Assembly: GCA_003219995.1 (NCBI GenBank)
Contig: QHRC01000020.1
Span: 1 to 9,731 of the forward strand
Origin: Verrucomicrobiota bacterium
GTDB lineage: Bacteria > Verrucomicrobiota > Verrucomicrobiia > Chthoniobacterales > UBA10450
Length of the DNA stretch: 9,731 nucleotides
Reading direction: 5' to 3'
Position 1 is the stretch's first letter; every line of letters begins with the position of its first letter. Below, one piece after another: positions 1 to 7,059 of this stretch. Position numbers and translations under genes: made by a program. Under the pieces are notes generated by a model. The model saw only the letters and a list, made by a program, of their open reading frames with translations. It ran no database searches and had not been told where the DNA came from.

Positions 1-689
1 GGCGAACTTGCAGGGGCAGGAGAACTCGCGGGACTTGCGCTTGGAGAAGGCGAAGCGGCGGCAGGCGCAGGTGAAGCTGATGGATTCGCAGGTGAAACTG
101 CGGGCGCTGCTTTAGCCGGTGAAGCAGCCGGGGATCCGGCCGCCGGAGCGGGAGATGCAGCGGGAGAACTCGTTGGCTTTGGAGAAGGCGAGGCCGCAGG
201 CGCAGACGAAGACGCCGAAGGCGCAGGTGGAGCTGCCGGCGCGGGAGAGCCTGCGAGACTCGCGCTCGGAGCAGGCGGAGCGTTTTCCTGTTCCGCAGGT
301 GCGGCCTTGCCCATATTGGAAAGGTCCGGACCCATTCGCATCTTTCCAATCAGCACCGGCCGATCAAAAATGTAATCGCGCGGGGCGCTGCGACGCTCGC
401 CCCATTTTGGGCGCGGCGTCGGCCCAAGATCACGCGTTCGATCAATGTCCGACGCGGCGTAATCAGGACGCAATTGCCGGCTATGACAATAGAAGCAACC
501 ATTGGCGGCAAAAACATGGCTACCGCGCTCAGTCATTCCCGATTTCGGCGCCGGATAAACATCGGTGCCTTCCTCGTCCATTTGCGGATCGAGATGTCCG
601 ATTTGCAGATTCGGAATCACGGTCAATCCCACCCAGGAGAAGGTGAACGTCCCGAAAATACCGAGAACGAGAGGAATTAGTCCTTTCAT
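1..689 (-). CDS. CcoO-like monoheme cytochrome c with Ala/Pro/Ser-rich stretch (3' partial)
   Basis: cbb3-oxidase subunit II-like cytochrome c, 229 residues visible, frame open at the left edge. Residues 3-26 form a transmembrane anchor (start MKGLIPLVLG), followed by the CcoO-typical segment with GTDVYPAPKSGMTERGS (41-57), then the heme motif CFYCH at 65-69 (497-483), QLRPDY (72-77) and MGPDLSNMGK (119-128). In standard CcoO the chain goes on directly to a stretch with the distal Met ligand (NPR...MP). Here residues 129-229 (305 to 1) are instead a run of Ala, Pro and Ser with no structure, and the Met region is not reached. It may be an insertion or a disordered tail replacing the domain end; the edge hides which. 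The ATG lies in the ATGA overlap with the ccoN-like gene; a GGAGG at 710-706 is 16 nt away, so coupling is the likelier way of starting. Confidence 0.88.
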   Translation of the reverse strand, partial: MKGLIPLVLGIFGTFTFSWVGLTVIPNLQIGHLDPQMDEEGTDVYPAPKSGMTERGSHVFAANGCFYCHSRQLRPDYAASDIDRTRDLGPTPRPKWGERRSAPRDYIFDRPVLIGKMRMGPDLSNMGKAAPAEQENAPPAPSASLAGSPAPAAPPAPSASSSAPAASPSPKPTSSPAASPAPAAGSPAASPAKAAPAVSPANPSASPAPAAASPSPSASPASSPAPASS

Positions 690-2173
690 AGGTGCGCTTC
701 GGAACCCTCCGTTTCAACCGGATTCAAAAACGTAGGCACGCTCGAGGTGCGGCCCAAGCCGAAGAGCATGAGGCCGAAGTGAAAAGCGAAAACAAAATGG
801 GAGACGGTGAGCAAAATTCCGGAAAGACTGCGTCCGCGCAAATAGGGAAGGATCGTTTGCGTGCTCTCACTGAAAGCAAGCGAGGGATTGTCCATGTTCG
901 CGCCTTCGAGGAAACCGCCGGCGAGGAGCATGAGCGTCATAAGGCCGATGCCATAGACTGACGCCCAGAAATGCAGTTTGATGAGCGACGCGTAACGCCA
1001 TTCGCGGCCAACCAATCGCGGCACGATGTAGTACATCGAACCGAAAATGACCATGGTGAAGAACGCGTAAAGACCGAGATGCGAATACGCGATGCTCGCT
1101 TGGGTGAAGTTGACGTAGCGCGCGACGGAGCGGAGCGAGATGAGGACGCCGAGGGCGCTAAAGACCGTGTAGGAAATCGCGCCAAACACCGTGAAGCGGA
1201 GCGTCGGGCTATAGCGCATGAGGGGGAAATACCCCTGCATCGTCATGTGATGATTCAGCCCGACGGTGGCAACCGGGATGATTGTAAGGATCGTCGCCGC
1301 GATGCTCGCGGTGATCATCCAGGCCGGAAACGGTCCATCGACCAGACGTTGCATTCCCGTCCAGCTTGAAAACAGCGCGTAGGTCCAAAAACCGATCGTA
1401 GCGAGATGATAACTGTAAACCGGCCGGCCGATTACTTTCGGAATCATGTAGTAGGCGGTGCCGAGTCCGATCGCGCCAAACCAGAGAAAAAGCAGATTGT
1501 TCGCGAACCACCAGCCCACCGCCGCTTGCATCACGCCCTGCACCGGCACGACGAAGAGCATCAATTGCGCGGCCGCATAGAGCCACGGGAACCAGAGAAA
1601 CGCACCGAGCAAATACCATTGGGTGATGTAAATCTGGTCGCCGCGCCGAAAACGGAACATGAGCACGGCCCACGAAATGATGAGCGAGTAAGCGACAAAA
1701 AGAACGATGGCTGCGTAGGGCGGAAACTCCAGCCATTGATAACCGGTGCTGTCGCCCATAAGAATTCCGCCCACCCCAAGCAGCACGCCGAAGTTCCAGA
1801 ACCCCGCGCCGGCAACGAGCAAAAGCGGATGACGCAAAACCGTGCGGCACAATCTCGCCATCAGCCAAACGGCAGTACCCATTCCGGCCATCGACGCCCA
1901 GCCATAAACCATCACGTTCATGTGCGCCGGTCGCACGCGACCCCAGGTGAGAAAACTGACGTTCGAAAACCAATCGGGCGAATGCAGTTTGATGGAAACG
2001 AAACCGGCGAGCAACGTGCCGAGGAGAAGCCAGGCGATGGCCGAAGTATAAAACATCAGGACCGGCACGCGTGTCGACGCATCGATCAAGGCGCGCTCGA
2101 TCTGCTCGACATTGGTCGTCGGGACGTCGGTGGGGACCGACGGCGCTTTCAGGGGAATTTCAGTGGCGTCCAT
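686..2173 (-). CDS. cbb3-oxidase subunit I-like protein (CcoN-like) lacking the oxygen-reduction site
   Basis: An integral membrane protein of 495 aa (505 if a TTG at 2203 is used; the ATG at 2173, giving MDATEIPLKA, is preferred). About 12 helices follow the heme-copper oxidase superfamily order, with CcoN signatures such as GRVRPAHMNV, RPVYSY and YYIVPRLVGRE. Compared from memory with Pseudomonas stutzeri CcoN, the alignment is gapless across the key regions. Low-spin heme b ligands are kept: H84 (1924-1922) and H365 (1081-1079). The reaction centre is not: CuB His207 is N225 (1501-1499), His257/His258 are Q275/R276 (1351-1346), the cross-linked Tyr251 is S269 (1369-1367), and the heme b3 ligand His345 is Y363 (1087-1085). 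It should therefore bind one low-spin heme b and no heme b3-CuB centre. It is not a nitric oxide reductase either, as the FeB histidines would be the same residues. The stop overlaps the ccoO-like start by ATGA (689-686), so the two are surely partners. Confidence 0.88.
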   Translation of the reverse strand: MDATEIPLKAPSVPTDVPTTNVEQIERALIDASTRVPVLMFYTSAIAWLLLGTLLAGFVSIKLHSPDWFSNVSFLTWGRVRPAHMNVMVYGWASMAGMGTAVWLMARLCRTVLRHPLLLVAGAGFWNFGVLLGVGGILMGDSTGYQWLEFPPYAAIVLFVAYSLIISWAVLMFRFRRGDQIYITQWYLLGAFLWFPWLYAAAQLMLFVVPVQGVMQAAVGWWFANNLLFLWFGAIGLGTAYYMIPKVIGRPVYSYHLATIGFWTYALFSSWTGMQRLVDGPFPAWMITASIAATILTIIPVATVGLNHHMTMQGYFPLMRYSPTLRFTVFGAISYTVFSALGVLISLRSVARYVNFTQASIAYSHLGLYAFFTMVIFGSMYYIVPRLVGREWRYASLIKLHFWASVYGIGLMTLMLLAGGFLEGANMDNPSLAFSESTQTILPYLRGRSLSGILLTVSHFVFAFHFGLMLFGLGRTSSVPTFLNPVETEGSEAHL

Positions 2174-2272
2174 GTTGTGGTGAGGAAATCGACATCGCTC
2201 CAACTCGACTGAAAGAGCTGCCTTGCCTTACAGGGTTTGGCGACATGTTCATCCGCAGCGAAATCAAAATGG
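2174..2272 (-). other. Leader between the tail protein and the ccoN-like gene
   Basis: This 99-nt stretch (69 nt if the TTG at 2203 is the start) is the largest gap of the operon together with the actB-actC junction. No strong hairpin, U-run or convincing -35/-10 pair is seen, and no Shine-Dalgarno site lies at a usable distance from the ATG at 2173. A GGAG occurs at 2201-2198 but is 24 nt away from that ATG. Confidence 0.4.
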
Positions 2273-3010
2273 TCATGGTGTTTTTGCCGGCGTCGGCGTC
2301 GGCGTGCCCGACGGTGATTGCGCGGCGGTTGCTGTTGCTGACGACGAGCCGGAAGGATTCGGCTTGGCAGGAGGCGGAGCCGGCAACGCAGACGACATGG
2401 CCGGCGGCGATTGCGCAGGAGCTGCTGACGGCGAACCAGCAGCACTTTGTTTCGCAGTAGGCGGAGTCGGTGAGGCCTCCGGTGGCTTGGCGCCACCAGG
2501 TTGGGTGCCAGGCGGCGCAGGCGGTGGATTCACGGCTGCGGCCGGCTGACCGCGACTTTCCGAGGTTGGCCCTGCAACCGAAGTTGGTTTCGGTGTCCCG
2601 GTGGGTGTCGGTGAAGCAGACGGAGCAGCGGATGGCACGGGGGCGCCAGCGGGAGGGGGCGAAGCCTGCGCTTCGGGTGGAGCAATCGGACCAGCAGGTT
2701 CCGGTTTTTTCTTGGCCAAATCCGCAACCGTGAGTTCCATCGCCCGCGCGATTGGAATTCGCGCCAGGCCTTTGTTCTTGTCGATCCAAGCGTAAGAGCC
2801 AAGTGCTTTGGCGTCTTCCTCACGCGCCGTCTTAAGTTTTTCTCCCCGTGCCTTTGCGCGCTTTTGTTCGTAAGTGTCGCCGCGCGGCATCGGGCCGATG
2901 AGCGCAAGCACAATCACACCGAAAAGGACAAACAAAAGCACGATGCCGAGCCAGGCGGAGAAAGGCGCGCGGGATCGTGCAAGTTGGCGGATTGATTCGG
3001 CGTCGGCCAT
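2273..3010 (-). CDS. Single-pass membrane protein with Pro/Ala/Ser-rich disordered tail, oxidase/ACIII-associated
   Basis: A 245-aa protein with three parts. Residues 1-17 are a short polar start; 18-39 form one transmembrane helix; 42-101 are a charged domain holding the motif WIDKNKGLARIPIARAMEL (75-93). Residues 102-245 (2707-2276) are almost only Pro, Ala, Ser, Thr and Gly and must be disordered. From memory, short one-helix proteins with a W-[VI]-D-x-x-x-G-x-x-R-I-P-I-x-x-A-M motif occur in ACIII and cytochrome oxidase gene clusters, so a structural or assembly role is inferred; no catalytic residues or heme motif are seen. Flanking positive charges lie on both sides of the helix, so topology is uncertain. 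The ATG at 3010 is one base after the actF stop, with no clear Shine-Dalgarno site, which implies translational coupling. The tail resembles the low-complexity stretch of the CcoO-like protein in composition. Confidence 0.85.
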   Translation of the reverse strand: MADAESIRQLARSRAPFSAWLGIVLLFVLFGVIVLALIGPMPRGDTYEQKRAKARGEKLKTAREEDAKALGSYAWIDKNKGLARIPIARAMELTVADLAKKKPEPAGPIAPPEAQASPPPAGAPVPSAAPSASPTPTGTPKPTSVAGPTSESRGQPAAAVNPPPAPPGTQPGGAKPPEASPTPPTAKQSAAGSPSAAPAQSPPAMSSALPAPPPAKPNPSGSSSATATAAQSPSGTPTPTPAKTP

Positions 3011-3011
3011 T

Positions 3012-4214
3012 TCAGTTGGTCAATCTTAACGATTCGATCAGGCGTGGGTCGCGCACCGGGAAAAGCGAAGTCCTGCCCACGATTTGCAGATAAACGAACC
3101 CGAGAGTCGCGCCCATCGCGATCACGGAAACAAAATCCCAGACGCTGAGGTGGATGCCGGTCCCATGCAAGGACGGCAAGACGACGAGGTACATGTCGAG
3201 CATTTGCATGAACACGATCCAGCCGGCGACATAACAGAGCCGGTGCGGCTGTTTCTTAATCGAGCGCAAAAGCAAAATGGCGAACGGCCCGAAGAACCGC
3301 CCGATGACCAGAAGCATGCTCAAGTTCCACCACGACTCGGTATTTCGAGTGAGGAAATATTGCGTCTCCTCCGGCATGTTCGCGTACCAGATGAGCATGT
3401 ATTGGCCGAAGGCGATGTAGGCCCAGAAAACGCAGAAGGCGAACATCCATTTTCCCATGATGTGGTAGTGCTCGAGGGTGACGACCTCTTTCAAATAACC
3501 GGCGCTGCGCAAGGCAGTGATAACGAGCACGAGCAGCGACATCGAGCTGCCCGCGGCCCCGGCAAAAATGTAAACGCCCCACATGGTGGAGAACCAGCGG
3601 TAGTTCAGACCCATCAACCAATCGAAAGCGCCGAAGCTAAGTGACAACGCGAAAAGCGGCAGCGCGATAAACGCGACTTTGCGCATCAACAGCGTGCACC
3701 GGGGGTTTCCATCTTTGTCCTGGCGGATCGACAGTCGGCGGAGGAAGAACGAGGCGAGAATAAAAAAGCCGAAATAGAAAATCGTGCGGGCAAGAAAGAA
3801 ATGCCAATTGAGATAAGGTCGCTTGGCGTCGAATGCCGGATCGTGCCCCGGCGGAATGTTCATCCATTCGTAAAGATGATGACGAAGGACAAGAATAGGC
3901 ACAAAAAACAGCGCGAGGACCGCTGCAAGTGATGCGATGTTCTCCAATTGTCGCCGGACGACGACCGACCATTCCGCGTCGGTGGCGTGATGAACGATCG
4001 TCCAGAACAAACAGCCGGCGCACAGCGTGAAGAAAAAAGCAAAGGCGAAGAGCCAGGAAAAACTGAATTGGTGCGGATCGATCATCGCGCCCGCGATGCT
4101 CAGAGTAAGAGCGACGAATGCGGTCAAACCAACCAGCACAGAAAGCCCGGCAAAGCGATTGCTCTCAAAGTATTCGCCTTCGGGCGTCGGCAGGGCCTGC
4201 GAACGGTCGCTCAT
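3012..4214 (-). CDS. actF: Alternative Complex III membrane subunit ActF (quinol:cytochrome c oxidoreductase quinone-binding subunit 2 type)
   Basis: Second large NrfD-like integral membrane subunit of ACIII, 400 aa. About ten hydrophobic helices can be placed near 22-44, 53-75, 92-110, 136-158, 178-200, 209-231, 252-279, 298-317, 327-347 and 358-379. Family-typical stretches are FDWLMGLNYRWFSTMWGVY (197-215) and FWAYIAFGQYMLIWYANMPEET (263-284, described by ends only because of overlap between helices). ActF lacks its own cofactor in known complexes and, like ActC, has been proposed to carry a proton path. The start overlaps the actE stop as ATGA. The stop TGA is one base before the ATG of the next gene. 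Length and motifs match the family. Confidence 0.95.
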   Translation of the reverse strand: MSDRSQALPTPEGEYFESNRFAGLSVLVGLTAFVALTLSIAGAMIDPHQFSFSWLFAFAFFFTLCAGCLFWTIVHHATDAEWSVVVRRQLENIASLAAVLALFFVPILVLRHHLYEWMNIPPGHDPAFDAKRPYLNWHFFLARTIFYFGFFILASFFLRRLSIRQDKDGNPRCTLLMRKVAFIALPLFALSLSFGAFDWLMGLNYRWFSTMWGVYIFAGAAGSSMSLLVLVITALRSAGYLKEVVTLEHYHIMGKWMFAFCVFWAYIAFGQYMLIWYANMPEETQYFLTRNTESWWNLSMLLVIGRFFGPFAILLLRSIKKQPHRLCYVAGWIVFMQMLDMYLVVLPSLHGTGIHLSVWDFVSVIAMGATLGFVYLQIVGRTSLFPVRDPRLIESLRLTN

Positions 4215-4945
4215 TTCTTTGGCGCCTCCGGTTTGGGTTCGGGTTTCGTCTCTGCCGGTTTTTCCAATTCGGCCTGGTGCTCCGGCGGGACATCGACAAT
4301 GGCCGCGTTCTGGCTGCGTTGCAGCGCGCGCAAGTAGGCAATGATCGCCCAGCGGTCGGTCACCGTGATATTTGGCCCATAAGCCATCATTGTGTTCTTG
4401 CCGTTTGTGATCGTGTTGAAAATCTCGCCATCGGCCATTTTACGGATTCGTTCATCCTGGAGGCTGACCACGGTCGCCAAGCCGTACTGTTTGGTGATTC
4501 CGTTGCCGGCGGCGGCCGCGCCGTGACACATCGCGCAGGTGATATTGAAACGCTGCTGTCCGCGTTCGATTAACTCGCGCGTGACCTCGACCGGAATGCC
4601 CGTGCCCCAACGATCGCCCATTTTTCCAGTATCGTAATAATCGGTGCCGACGCTGAACCCGAGCCGCGAATGGACTTCGGCCACGGTAACCGGGCCCGGA
4701 GATCCTGCGATTGTTTGCGGCTTCGGCATTTCATAGCCGATGGGCATCGTCCCGGCGACCGGCACACGCGGGCCGCGCCCATCCGCAAAAAAATTGAGCG
4801 GCGCCTGTGCCCGCACTTTCTGCTGACGCACCATGTCCGGAAAAATCTCGAGCGGCGAGCCAGTGCTCTTCTGTCCGCGAAATCCAAATACCGCGACGAG
4901 CGCTATTCCGGATAACAAAAAAATGAGAAGAAATCCGCGCAACAT
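4211..4945 (-). CDS. actE: Alternative Complex III monoheme cytochrome c subunit ActE
   Basis: Membrane-anchored monoheme cytochrome c of ACIII, 244 aa, expected to pass electrons from the Fe-S/heme chain to an external acceptor on the periplasmic side. Residues 4-22 form an uncleaved-looking hydrophobic anchor; there is no lipobox cysteine. The heme motif CAMCH lies at 137-141 (4537-4523), and Met186 or Met187, in NTMMAYGPNI, is the likely sixth ligand. Residues 36-110 carry the usual ActE linker with PIGYEMPKP (68-76). The C-terminus (about 229-244) is an odd Pro/Glu/Lys tail ending PEAPKK. The gene starts 3 nt after actD with only a weak upstream purine stretch, and its stop overlaps the actF start by ATGA (4214-4211). 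Confidence 0.94.
   Translation of the reverse strand: MLRGFLLIFLLSGIALVAVFGFRGQKSTGSPLEIFPDMVRQQKVRAQAPLNFFADGRGPRVPVAGTMPIGYEMPKPQTIAGSPGPVTVAEVHSRLGFSVGTDYYDTGKMGDRWGTGIPVEVTRELIERGQQRFNITCAMCHGAAAAGNGITKQYGLATVVSLQDERIRKMADGEIFNTITNGKNTMMAYGPNITVTDRWAIIAYLRALQRSQNAAIVDVPPEHQAELEKPAETKPEPKPEAPKK
4225..4229 (-). promoter_or_regulatory. Probable ribosome binding site of actF
   Basis: The coding strand reads GGAGG with a 10-nt spacer to the actF ATG at 4214, inside the last codons of actE. The spacing is a little long but usable. With the ATGA overlap it supports this start. Confidence 0.5.
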
Positions 4946-4948
4946 ATT

Positions 4949-5503
4949 TTACTCGTCGTGGACGATGGTGATGTGTTGGCCGCCGCTTTTCTCGAGCAGG
5001 TCGCGCGTTTCGTTTTCGGTGAAGCGCGGATCGCGCGCTTCAATGACGAGGAAGAATCCGTCGTTAGTCGCGCGGCTGAACCGTTCCCAATTAAAGATCG
5101 GATGATGCCATCTCGGCAATCCGTTCATTAACTGCCACGCGAAGAACGAAGCGAATGCCGCGAAAAGCACCGTCAATTCGAACATGATCGGGAAAAAGGC
5201 CGGAACGGTGAAAAAGTTCGTTGGTTTGCCATGCACGGTGAGCGGATAAAGAAACGAGGAAGGGCCAAATTCCATGATCGCGGCGGTGAGCAAACCCGAG
5301 ATGCCTCCGATGAGCACCACCGCGCTGAGCCAGGATTTCTTCAGGCCCATTGCGTCGTCCATTCCGTGGATTGGAAACGGGGAATACACGTCCCAACGTT
5401 TGAAACCGGCGTCACGCACCTGTTTGGCCGCTTCATACAGCGCCGCTGCGCTCGGATATTCAGCCGCCATCGCGTAAACTTTGTGACCGGCGGGTGTCCT
5501 CAT
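4949..5503 (-). CDS. actD: Alternative Complex III membrane subunit ActD (DUF3341)
   Basis: Small ACIII membrane subunit of the DUF3341 family, 184 aa. The N-terminal soluble part contains the family signature [16 protein letters not shown] (38-53), followed by two transmembrane helices at about 57-77 and 100-124, then a soluble C-terminal domain ending in HITIVHDE. In known ACIII structures ActD binds no cofactor; it packs beside ActC and has been discussed in relation to proton movement. The start at 5503 is supported by the upstream AAAGGAG and by the ATGA overlap with actC; an in-frame extension up to 5707 is only the shadow of the actC 3' end. actE starts 3 nt after the stop. The assignment is firm, the exact mechanistic role less so. 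Confidence 0.94.
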   Translation of the reverse strand: MRTPAGHKVYAMAAEYPSAAALYEAAKQVRDAGFKRWDVYSPFPIHGMDDAMGLKKSWLSAVVLIGGISGLLTAAIMEFGPSSFLYPLTVHGKPTNFFTVPAFFPIMFELTVLFAAFASFFAWQLMNGLPRWHHPIFNWERFSRATNDGFFLVIEARDPRFTENETRDLLEKSGGQHITIVHDE

Positions 5504-6960
5504 GAGCGCTCCTTTCCACCAGCCGCCACCGGACGATGCCCGGCGGGCGTTGCGTAATGCGGGTCGGCCTCGGGCAAAACGATCTTTACCTCCGACATCG
5601 CGATCATCGGCAGGAAACGGATGAATAGAAGAAAGAGAGAAGTGAAAATCCCGAGCGTGCCGATGAACGTCCAGATATCGACCCAGGTCGGGATAAAAAG
5701 TCCCCACGACGACGGCAGAAAATCACGATGCAACCCGCCGACGATGATGATGAAACGTTCAAACCACATTCCGGCGTTCACGCACATGCAAACGAAATAG
5801 ACGACGTAAACATTCCGGCGGCACCATCGGAACCAGAATAGTTGCGGTGAGAGGCAATTGCAGAAAAGCATTCCGACCCACCAGTACCACCAGTAAGGAC
5901 CGAAGATGCGATTCCAAAAGGCGAAGCGCTCATACGAATTCCCGCTGTACCAGGCCGTGAAAAATTCCATCGTGTAGGCGTAGGCGACAAAAGAGCCAGT
6001 CAACAAAATGATCTTCGCCATCTTGTCGACGTGCTGAGGGGTAATGATGTCGTGCAGCTTGAACATGGCCCGGGCCGGCAGCATCAGCGTTAATACCATG
6101 GCAAAACCGCCGAAAATCGCGCCGGCCACGAAATAAGGCGGAAAGATCGTCGTGTGCCACGTTGGCAGAATGGAGGTGGCAAAGTCGAACGACACCACGC
6201 TGTGCACCGAGAGAACCAGCGGTGTGGAAAGACCGGCCAAAAGCAAATACGCCATTTCGTAATGACGCCAGTGGCGGTTTGAGCCGCGCCAGCCGAGCGC
6301 GAAAATACCGAACAGAAATTTCTTAATCTTGGAAGTCGCGCGGTCACGCAATGTCGCCAGGTCTGGAACCAATCCGGTGTACCAGAACAAAACCGAAACG
6401 GTGAAGTAAGTTGAAACTGCAAATACGTCCCACACGAGCGGGCTGCGAAAATTCGGCCAGATACCGTAGTTATCCGGTAACGGCGCAAGATACCACGCCA
6501 TCCAGACACGCCCGACGTGCACGCCGGGAAAAATCGCGGCGCAAATGACGGCGAAAAGCGTCATCGCTTCGGCAGAACGGTTGATCGACGTGCGCCATTT
6601 CTGCCGCAGCAAAAACAGGATCGCGGAGATGAGTGTCCCGGCATGCCCGATACCGATCCAAAAAACGAAATTCGTAATGTCCCACGCCCAGCCCACCGGA
6701 TGGTTCAGCCCCCAGGTACCGACCCCGGTCGAAATCTGATAACCGAGGCAGAAAAGGCCGAACGTGGCCACCGTCGCGGTGATTGTAAAAGTCACCCACC
6801 ACCAGCGCGGCGCTGGATTTTCAACTACGCCGGAAATTCGCTCCGTCAGCCAGCTGAAGTTGCGCTTGTTCAACACCAGCGGCACGCGCGCCAGGGGCCG
6901 CTCGAACGTGGTCGCGGCTTCGCCTTTGATCCTTTCCGGTGCTGTCGGCGCTGCGTCCAT
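5500..6960 (-). CDS. actC: Alternative Complex III quinol-binding membrane subunit ActC (NrfD/PsrC-like)
   Basis: Integral membrane subunit of the NrfD/PsrC family, 486 aa, expected to hold the quinol-oxidation site and hand electrons to the Fe-S domain of ActB. Hydrophobic helices run from about residue 52 to 450 in the ten-helix pattern of the family. Conserved-looking stretches include [11 protein letters not shown] (103-113), PGVHVGRVW (145-153), [11 protein letters not shown] (251-261) and a segment with [16 protein letters not shown] (400-415). The ATG at 6960 is chosen because the protein then begins [13 protein letters not shown] and shortly joins the conserved region; the longer open frame up to 7101 only translates the heptamer repeat and the tail of the actB message. 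No Shine-Dalgarno sequence precedes this start. The stop overlaps the actD start as ATGA (5503-5500). Confidence 0.96.
   Translation of the reverse strand: MDAAPTAPERIKGEAATTFERPLARVPLVLNKRNFSWLTERISGVVENPAPRWWWVTFTITATVATFGLFCLGYQISTGVGTWGLNHPVGWAWDITNFVFWIGIGHAGTLISAILFLLRQKWRTSINRSAEAMTLFAVICAAIFPGVHVGRVWMAWYLAPLPDNYGIWPNFRSPLVWDVFAVSTYFTVSVLFWYTGLVPDLATLRDRATSKIKKFLFGIFALGWRGSNRHWRHYEMAYLLLAGLSTPLVLSVHSVVSFDFATSILPTWHTTIFPPYFVAGAIFGGFAMVLTLMLPARAMFKLHDIITPQHVDKMAKIILLTGSFVAYAYTMEFFTAWYSGNSYERFAFWNRIFGPYWWYWWVGMLFCNCLSPQLFWFRWCRRNVYVVYFVCMCVNAGMWFERFIIIVGGLHRDFLPSSWGLFIPTWVDIWTFIGTLGIFTSLFLLFIRFLPMIAMSEVKIVLPEADPHYATPAGHRPVAAGGKERS
5509..5515 (-). promoter_or_regulatory. Ribosome binding site of actD
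   Basis: The coding strand reads AAAGGAG, followed by a 5-nt spacer and the ATG at 5503. It is the best-placed Shine-Dalgarno match in the window and fixes the actD start at 5503 rather than the longer open frame beginning at 5707. Confidence 0.75.
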
Positions 6961-6968
6961 GTTCAAAC

Positions 6969-7003
6969 TGCCAATTGCCAATTGCCAATTGCCGATTGCC
7001 AAA
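6969..7003. repeat. Heptanucleotide tandem repeat, five units
   Basis: Plus-strand units are TGCCAAT (6969-6975), TGCCAAT (6976-6982), TGCCAAT (6983-6989), TGCCGAT (6990-6996) and TGCCAAA (6997-7003): three identical units and two with one change each. On the coding strand it reads as repeated ATTGGCA and ends 8 nt before the actC ATG, filling the place where a ribosome binding site would be. It resembles the short tandemly repeated heptamers known from cyanobacterial genomes, but no relation can be shown here. No other copy is seen in the window. Confidence 0.9.
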
Positions 7004-7020
7004 ACCAATCCGCGCCACCG

Positions 7021-7059
7021 GATGGAAGATGAACAATCAACAAGATCGACATCTTCATC
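7021..7059 (-). other. Imperfect hairpin straddling the actB stop codon
   Basis: On the plus strand GATGGAAGATG (7021-7031) faces CATCTTCATC (7050-7059). The arms pair with one bulged G and enclose an 18-nt loop. The transcript-side 5' arm begins inside the actB stop codon (7060-7058). No U-run follows, so it does not look like an intrinsic terminator. It could mark an mRNA processing or stability element between actB and actC, or be chance. It was found by eye, without folding-energy calculation. Confidence 0.35.

Noticed and set aside
1..305. DNA tandem repeat or CRISPR-like array at the left edge
   Set aside because: The regularity is at the level of Ala/Pro/Ser codons; no constant-length repeat with spacers exists, and the frame continues the ccoO-like gene.
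119..646. Plus-strand open frame opposite the ccoO-like gene
   Set aside because: The minus frame contains the CxxCH heme motif and CcoO features with an ATGA overlap to its partner; the plus frame has nothing recognisable.
686..2173. Functional cbb3 oxidase or nitric oxide reductase catalytic subunit
   Set aside because: Both enzymes need three histidines for CuB/FeB and one for the high-spin heme; all four positions are substituted here.
1406..2212. Plus-strand open frame of 268 codons antisense to the ccoN-like gene
   Set aside because: The product is a hydrophilic, His/Arg-rich mirror of membrane helices, typical of an antisense shadow; the minus strand has a clear homologue.
2174..2272. 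Terminator or internal promoter before the ccoN-like gene
   Set aside because: No stable stem with a U-run and no convincing -35/-10 pair could be found by eye.
5504..5707. Longer N-terminus for ActD
   Set aside because: It is a shadow of the actC 3' end; a well-spaced AAAGGAG and an ATGA overlap fix the start at 5503.
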